Part shown: positions 59,458 through 64,000 of the stretch, one piece after another | Layout of the letters: each line of letters begins with the position of its first letter | Position numbering within the stretch: the first letter of the stretch is position 1 | Assembly: GCF_900112825.1 (NCBI RefSeq) | Contig: NZ_FONE01000002.1 | Span: 1 to 64,000, forward strand | Origin: Nitrosomonas sp. Nm166 | GTDB taxonomy: Bacteria > Pseudomonadota > Gammaproteobacteria > Burkholderiales > Nitrosomonadaceae | Length of the DNA stretch: 64,000 nt | Direction: 5' to 3' | Position numbers and translations under genes: made by a program | Notes under the pieces: generated by a model | Databases searched by the model: none | Told to the model about the DNA's origin: nothing | The model's input: the letters and a program-made list of their open reading frames with translations, nothing else

Positions 59458-59967
59458 ATGCGACGAATTTATTTTCTTGTTCCTGACATCACTGTTACCA
59501 AACGCATCGTAGACGACTTACTGGCGGCAAGAATCGAGGAAAGGCATATCCATGTGATTGCGAAACGCGGTACGCCGCTTGAAGAGTTGCCAGAGGCCAG
59601 CTTATTACAGAGAACTGACTTTATTCCGGCAGTAGAACAGGGCTTGGCGGTCGGGGGAACAACCGGTATGCTCGCCGGTTTGATTGCAATTATCCTCCCT
59701 CCCGCATCAACGGTTGTAGCTGGAGGTGTTTTGCTGGCGACCACACTTGCAGGCGCGGGTATTGGAGCATGGGCAAGCGCTCTGATAGGTGTGAGTACGG
59801 GTAGCAGACGAATTAAAGAGTTTGAGGATGCAATTGAAGCTGGTCATTTCTTAGTTCTGGTTGATGTATCAGCAGATCGAGTGCATGAAATCGAGGAGCG
59901 TATAAAACAACATTTACCTGAAGTGGAAGTTGAAAGCACAGAGCCTAGAGTGCCTGCGTTTCCCTAA
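59458..59967 (+). CDS. Glycine-rich membrane protein of the DUF1269/GsiB-like stress type
   Basis: The ATG at 59458 is preceded by AAGGAG. The 169-residue protein has an N-terminal ferredoxin-like half (RIYFLVPDITVTKRIVDDLLAA), a Gly/Ala/Leu-rich hydrophobic middle (about 65-118, two helices) and a C-terminal half (HFLVLVDVSADRVHEIEERIK). This plan is that of the DUF1269 and general-stress 17M-like families, whose role is unclear. A strong hairpin followed by a T run (60095-60132) lies 130 bases downstream and could end its transcript. Confidence 0.7.
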   Translation: MRRIYFLVPDITVTKRIVDDLLAARIEERHIHVIAKRGTPLEELPEASLLQRTDFIPAVEQGLAVGGTTGMLAGLIAIILPPASTVVAGGVLLATTLAGAGIGAWASALIGVSTGSRRIKEFEDAIEAGHFLVLVDVSADRVHEIEERIKQHLPEVEVESTEPRVPAFP

Positions 59968-60719
59968 AGAAAGGCTCTCCTGTTAATTTGATTAACTGTT
60001 ATTTATGGAGCTTATGCTGATGCAAATATCCAGAAAATAGCATGTTCATGGCTGTGTGCCATTAGGAAGTTCAATGTATTTAGTCTTGGTCGGACCAGGT
60101 TTGGCTACTTTTATTAACCAAACCTGGGTTTTGCTGTGAATCAATATCAGTATTTGCTTGAGAAACCCTTCATTGTTCAATTGAATTGAACTGACTGTAC
60201 GAGGTGATAAAGCTTTTATCGCCGTGTCGGCGCCTACATAATCGGACCAGAGATCTCAACGGTGTTTTGCTTAAGCTGTAAAAGAAATCTCTAAGATTTA
60301 TCCGGTCCTGATAAACCTTGCGTGCTACGAATTTATCTGCAACATATGGATAAAAGAGTCAGAATAATTTAGCATTCATTCCCTGGAAAACTAAACATCC
60401 AATGCATGCTTTACGCTAGCACTGGCATAATTCCGAAACAATTAAATAAACGAACAACAATATATGGTTGAACATGAATGTCTTATACTCCCGATACCTT
60501 AGCTTTTCATTTTTATGATGCTATATCAGAAACTTAAACCTAACATTTGGCTATATCCAGTCTTGCTTTCCTCAGTCAAGAGAGAGTCAGGCTTATGGAT
60601 CATATAAGTCTATGAAAGTTCACAGGTTCTGGTTTTAGACTGGCGACAGTTGCAAGCGGTTCAATAACTTTGGCGGATGTTGCCCATTTAACAACGGATC
60701 CCCTTATCGTCACTCAAAG
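59968..60719. other. Non-coding stretch before the tandem porins
   Basis: Apart from the terminator at 60095-60132, no gene or clear remnant was found on either strand. Confidence 0.4.
60095..60132 (+). terminator. Rho-independent terminator
   Basis: CCAGGTTTGG (60095-60104) pairs perfectly with CCAAACCTGG (60118-60127) and is followed by GTTTT on the plus strand. It probably ends the DUF1269-like transcript. Confidence 0.6.
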
Positions 60720-62066
60720 ATGAAATATTCAAAATGGATGTTATTTGCCATAATAGGCAGTACGCTTTTTTTTACTATTTATCCAGTCAATCTTCATGCG
60801 AATACTTTAAAAAAACTTGTTAAAGACAATCGAATAGAATTCGGTGGCTGGATTCATGGCGGTGCAACTTTTAACCCTAGTCAGACGAACGGATTCAATG
60901 GTCCGGTTGCTTTTGCTGATCAGGCTAACCGTTTTCAATTAAATCAATTTAATTTGTTTCTGCAACGTTCGGTTATATCTGAAACCAGTAAATGGGATTT
61001 AGGTGGGCGCTTCGATTTTTTGTTTGGCACAGATGCTATTTTCACTCAAGCATTTGGTGTTCCGACTTTCGATGTGAATTCCGGAGAACCATTAAAAAGA
61101 AATAACTGGGATCTTGACTTATGTTGCGCTTCCACGAAAACCTATGGTATCGCGCTTCCGCAAGCCTATCTGGAAGCACATGTGCCGATTGGTAAAAATG
61201 GACTTAATCTCAAGGCGGGACATTTTTATTCTCCGACCGGTTTTGAAACAATTCCCGCGCCAGATAATTTTTTTTACACGCGCGCTTATTCTTTTAATGC
61301 TGGTGAACCCTTTACACATACTGGTTTACAGGCAAACTATACCATTAATAATAATTGGTCGGTTCTTGGTAGCGCTGTTACCGGCAGTGCTACTGGCGGC
61401 TGGGATGGGGGATGGAATAGACAGTTGGGTAATTGGGGTGGAGTTTTCGGCATTACCTGGACCAGCGATAGCCATGCCACTTCATTGAACATTACTGGCA
61501 CATATGGCGAAACTTCTGTACGAAGCAATGAGCCGTGGGGAATGTATAACATCGTGTTTCAGCAAAGAATCAATCCTAGAACCCAGTTAGTTTTACACTA
61601 TGTCCATGGTTTTGCTGATAATGTTTTATTGAATAATCTAAAATACACCAATGAGGTAAAGGATGCGCAATGGATTGGTTTCGTTACGCATTTATACTAC
61701 GATCTTACAGAGAATGTATCGTTAGGGGCGAGGGGAGAGTGGTTTCGTGACCGAGAAGGTTTTCGTAATCCGTCCCCTTTCCGAATTGCAGCGGCTACTA
61801 ATATTGTGAATGGTATCCCGGACAGTTATGCAGGCAGTCTTAGTAGTGTCACTATTACACCGGCCGACTATTATGTAGCGACTGTCGGCATAAACTGGAA
61901 AGCAGCCAAGACACTGAAACTTAAATGGGATGCCATAAAAAAACTCAATATTCGTTCAAATATCCGTTATGACAGAGTCGATGCCTATCATGCCGCTGCC
62001 TATCGGCCATTTGCCGGCAACAAGGATCAGATTTTATTCTCGCTTGATTTTGTGCTGCCTTTTTGA
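60720..62066 (+). CDS. BBP2/OmpL-like outer membrane porin, copy 1
   Basis: The 448-residue protein has a signal peptide (about 1-27, NLHA), then FGGWIHGGATFNPSQ, a run of amphipathic strands with aromatic girdles, a YLEAHVPIG segment, and GHFYSPTGFETIPAPDNFFYTRAY typical of the putative beta-barrel porin-2 family, ending in VLPF with a C-terminal Phe. The internal CC pair (LDLCCAST) is unusual for a porin. Substrate unknown. A close paralogue begins 900 bases downstream, so this is a tandem duplication. Confidence 0.85.
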   Translation: MKYSKWMLFAIIGSTLFFTIYPVNLHANTLKKLVKDNRIEFGGWIHGGATFNPSQTNGFNGPVAFADQANRFQLNQFNLFLQRSVISETSKWDLGGRFDFLFGTDAIFTQAFGVPTFDVNSGEPLKRNNWDLDLCCASTKTYGIALPQAYLEAHVPIGKNGLNLKAGHFYSPTGFETIPAPDNFFYTRAYSFNAGEPFTHTGLQANYTINNNWSVLGSAVTGSATGGWDGGWNRQLGNWGGVFGITWTSDSHATSLNITGTYGETSVRSNEPWGMYNIVFQQRINPRTQLVLHYVHGFADNVLLNNLKYTNEVKDAQWIGFVTHLYYDLTENVSLGARGEWFRDREGFRNPSPFRIAAATNIVNGIPDSYAGSLSSVTITPADYYVATVGINWKAAKTLKLKWDAIKKLNIRSNIRYDRVDAYHAAAYRPFAGNKDQILFSLDFVLPF

Positions 62067-62082
62067 AAGATGAAGTGAGCAA

Positions 62083-62135
62083 TTGAAAAGTGGCAACCAC
62101 CAATTTCAGTTTGGCGGTTGCTCAGCTCTTTTCAA
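62083..62135. terminator. Extended hairpin terminator between convergent genes
   Basis: Outer arms TTGAAAAG/CTTTTCAA (62083-62090 with 62128-62135) and inner arms 62093-62103 with 62111-62121 (one G.T-type mismatch) form a two-part stem. It follows the porin stop and overlaps the last codons of the minus-strand lipoprotein gene. Confidence 0.55.
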
Positions 62136-62554
62136 AGCCCCTTGTTGCCAGAATGCTCTGGTTTTTCCATAGTGAAGTCGGAATCCAGGCTGGCTTCTGC
62201 TTGACTGAGTTGACTATTTTTTTGTTCAAGTGCCATCCTTCTATGAAGATCAGCATATTTCAGGCTCTGTCTCACAGTTTTTTCATAGGCACGGATATTC
62301 GCCGAAGTATGTGATGGCAGATCCAGGCCTTGTCTACCATAGTAATAAGGACGCGCTTCGTATGCCTCCAGTATTTTTTTGTTCGCTTGCAGTCTTATTT
62401 TTGCTTCCTTAGCTAAGTTTTCGTAGTAATTCACCAAAGCTTCGTGATCATTATCAGCAATTCCAATCGGTGCAATTACAGATGAACTCATTTGTGCGCA
62501 GGAGGTTAATACGGTGAATACAAGCAACAATAATAAAAATTTTATTGCTTTCAT
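62132..62554 (-). CDS. Helical lipoprotein (140 aa)
   Basis: The ATG at 62554 has GGAGG at good spacing, so I prefer it to the codon 18 bases earlier. The leader ends in LTSC (Cys19). The mature part is helical, with heptad-like charged stretches (YYENLAKEAKIRLQANKKILEAYE and YEKTVRQSLKYADLHRRMALEQK, each split in the fold by a Tyr-rich turn). No domain recognised. It lies between the two tandem porins on the opposite strand. Confidence 0.7.
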   Translation of the reverse strand: MKAIKFLLLLLVFTVLTSCAQMSSSVIAPIGIADNDHEALVNYYENLAKEAKIRLQANKKILEAYEARPYYYGRQGLDLPSHTSANIRAYEKTVRQSLKYADLHRRMALEQKNSQLSQAEASLDSDFTMEKPEHSGNKGL

Positions 62555-62974
62555 GATGAGTACCTCCATCATCCTAAAATAAAACGAATGGCATCATCTT
62601 AATTCGGTCAGCACAACGTGTATATTGGGAAAACCATTGTTTTTTATTAATGGAAACCATTAACCATTATGCATGTAATATTAAGATAACTCAGCTGTTT
62701 TTTAATGAACATGGTCTTGCAGAGGGTACTGATTTTGGTGAAGTAGCCAAGCAACTGAGCTATCTGAGTGATAAGTTGTGATTTAGCGGTACTGAAGATT
62801 CTTACTGTCTAGATGAAGCACGTCGATGGGAATGTTTCGTTAAAGCATTTATAATCACGAGCTTCCTCTATAAAACACTTTAGTTACACAGCATGAAGAA
62901 TCAAACAAACAAGAACCAATGTTGACATAGCATCCACTTCTTTTCTTCAAAATAATCCCGAAATGCAAGGTATC
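62555..62974. other. Gap between lipoprotein and second porin
   Basis: A 43-codon plus-strand frame (62650-62781) lacks a ribosome site and was not accepted. No other element was identified; the stretch must contain the promoters of the divergent lipoprotein and porin genes. Confidence 0.4.
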
Positions 62975-64000
62975 GTGAAACTTACAAGGTGGCTATTATT
63001 TGCCATTACAAGCAGTGTAATAATTTTTACAATAGATTCAGACAATATTTACGCTAATAATCTTAGAAGATTATTTAGCAATAGTAGACTAGAGTTCGGT
63101 GGCTGGATTCATGGCGGTGCTACTCTTAATCCCAGTCAGTCTAATGGGTTTAATGGTCCGGTTATTTTTGCTGATCAGGCTAACCGGTTTCAATTGAACC
63201 AATTGAATTTATTTATGCGACGTCCGGTCGTTTCAGAAGGTAGGGTATGGGATTTTGGTGGGCGCTTCGATTTCATGTTTGGAACTGATGCGATATTTAC
63301 ACAAGCTTTTGGTGTGCCAGCCTTTGACGTGAATACGGGAGAACCGCTGAAAAGGAGTAACTGGGATCTCGATTTATGTTGTGCTTCCACAAAAACTTAC
63401 GGAATTGCTCTTCCACAGGCTTATCTGGAAACGTATGTGCCAGTTGGCAATGGGCTCAACGTCAAGTTAGGCCACTTCTATACTCCAACAGGTTTTGAAA
63501 CTGTTCCAGCACCTGATAATTTTTTCTACACACGCGCTTATACATTAAATGTCGGTGAACCTTTTACGCATACTGGTATGCTGGCAAACTATAAAATTAA
63601 CCAGAACTGGCTAATCTTAGGAGGGCCTCTTACGGGCAGTGCCAATGGTGGCTGGGACGGAGGTTGGGATAAACAACTCGGAAACTGGAGCGGGCTGGCT
63701 GGTTTTACCTGGACAAGTGATAGTCAGGCTACCTCATTTCACTTTTCTGGCACCTATGGTGAAATTTCCACTCGAAGTAGCGAAATATGGGGATTTTATA
63801 ACGCTGTGTTGCAACACAGGATTACGCCTAAAACTCTATTAGTTTTACACCATGTGTATGGGCACGCAGGTGGAGTTTTACTAAACAACCTGAAATACAC
63901 GAATGTAACGAAAGATGCGGAATGGTTTAGCGCTATCGTACATTTGTACCATGATTTGACGGATAATTTATCAGCAGGTGTCCGGGGGGAGTGGTATCGT
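62975..64000 (+). CDS. BBP2/OmpL-like porin, copy 2 (cut by the right edge)
   Basis: An uninterrupted frame of 342 codons runs from GTG 62975 to the window end. The GTG is chosen because its product (VKLTRWLLFAITSS) aligns with the start of the upstream copy (MKYSKWMLFA); an ATG 12 bases earlier is possible. The protein keeps FGGWIHGGAT, LDLCCASTKTYG, GHFYTPTGFETVPAPDNFFYT and LLNNLKYTN, but differs throughout the loops. It is a tandem paralogue of the porin at 60720-62066. The C-terminus lies beyond the window. Confidence 0.85.
   Translation, partial: MKLTRWLLFAITSSVIIFTIDSDNIYANNLRRLFSNSRLEFGGWIHGGATLNPSQSNGFNGPVIFADQANRFQLNQLNLFMRRPVVSEGRVWDFGGRFDFMFGTDAIFTQAFGVPAFDVNTGEPLKRSNWDLDLCCASTKTYGIALPQAYLETYVPVGNGLNVKLGHFYTPTGFETVPAPDNFFYTRAYTLNVGEPFTHTGMLANYKINQNWLILGGPLTGSANGGWDGGWDKQLGNWSGLAGFTWTSDSQATSFHFSGTYGEISTRSSEIWGFYNAVLQHRITPKTLLVLHHVYGHAGGVLLNNLKYTNVTKDAEWFSAIVHLYHDLTDNLSAGVRGEWYR

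Noticed and set aside
62650-62781. A 43-codon plus-strand ORF before the second porin
   Set aside because: No ribosome site, no signal or domain; nothing beyond an open frame supports it.

Overview
The window looks like a chromosomal stretch of a moderately AT-rich betaproteobacterium, most likely a Nitrosomonas-type ammonia oxidiser. That placement is an inference from gene content and order: xseB-ispA-dxs followed by folE2, ssb-MFS facing uvrA-glycerate kinase, dapA-bamC, a betaproteobacterial porin with a C-terminal Phe, and OmpL/BBP2-type porins. No rRNA, tRNA or CRISPR array was seen.

Layout. 1-0.25 kb: the 5' end of an IS982-family transposase running off the left edge. 0.7-3.8 kb (minus): two tiny lipoproteins, then a protein-oxidation repair operon msrB-msrA-roxA. 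3.9-8.8 kb (plus): accA-tilS (overlapping), rmlB-rmlD and a small lipoprotein. 8.9-16.9 kb (minus): dapA-bamC, clpB with a recognisable sigma-32 promoter, and a membrane PAS-GGDEF-EAL protein. 17.1 kb: nadC. 18.0-28.3 kb: a long minus-strand run holding a GNAT protein and a MobA-like nucleotidyltransferase, lptF-lptG, a Ktr/Trk K+ uptake pair, and a three-gene set (CDP-alcohol phosphotransferase, diacylglycerol kinase, Tam41-like cytidylyltransferase) that together look like a self-contained phospholipid head-group pathway. 28.5-32.2 kb: a poorly coding accessory stretch with a secreted protein built of three 54-residue repeats and a decayed, 5'-truncated UDP-glucose dehydrogenase. 32.4-36.5 kb: xseB-ispA-dxs and folE2 (isoprenoid and folate precursors). 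36.5-46.4 kb: murJ, ssb, an MFS transporter, uvrA, glycerate kinase and several hypothetical proteins. 46.5-51.7 kb: cell-envelope genes, with a porin, two L,D-transpeptidases flanking an Lpp/OprI-like lipoprotein, and an NlpC/P60 lipoprotein. 51.7-57.9 kb (minus): a chemotaxis operon, cheZ-like-cheY-cheA-cheR-cheD-cheB. 58-64 kb: sparsely coding, with small lipoproteins, a glycine-rich membrane protein and two tandem BBP2 porins, the second cut by the right edge.

How the genes fit together. Envelope biogenesis dominates: BamC (outer-membrane protein assembly), LptFG (LPS export), MurJ (lipid II), L,D-transpeptidases with Lpp (outer membrane-peptidoglycan linkage), porins, RmlBD sugars and the putative head-group operon. 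The strongest candidates for something not fully described are the DAGK/Tam41-like/CDP-alcohol transferase operon with its nearby nucleotidyltransferase-GNAT pair, the short CheZ-like protein heading the che operon, and the 162-bp-repeat secreted protein.
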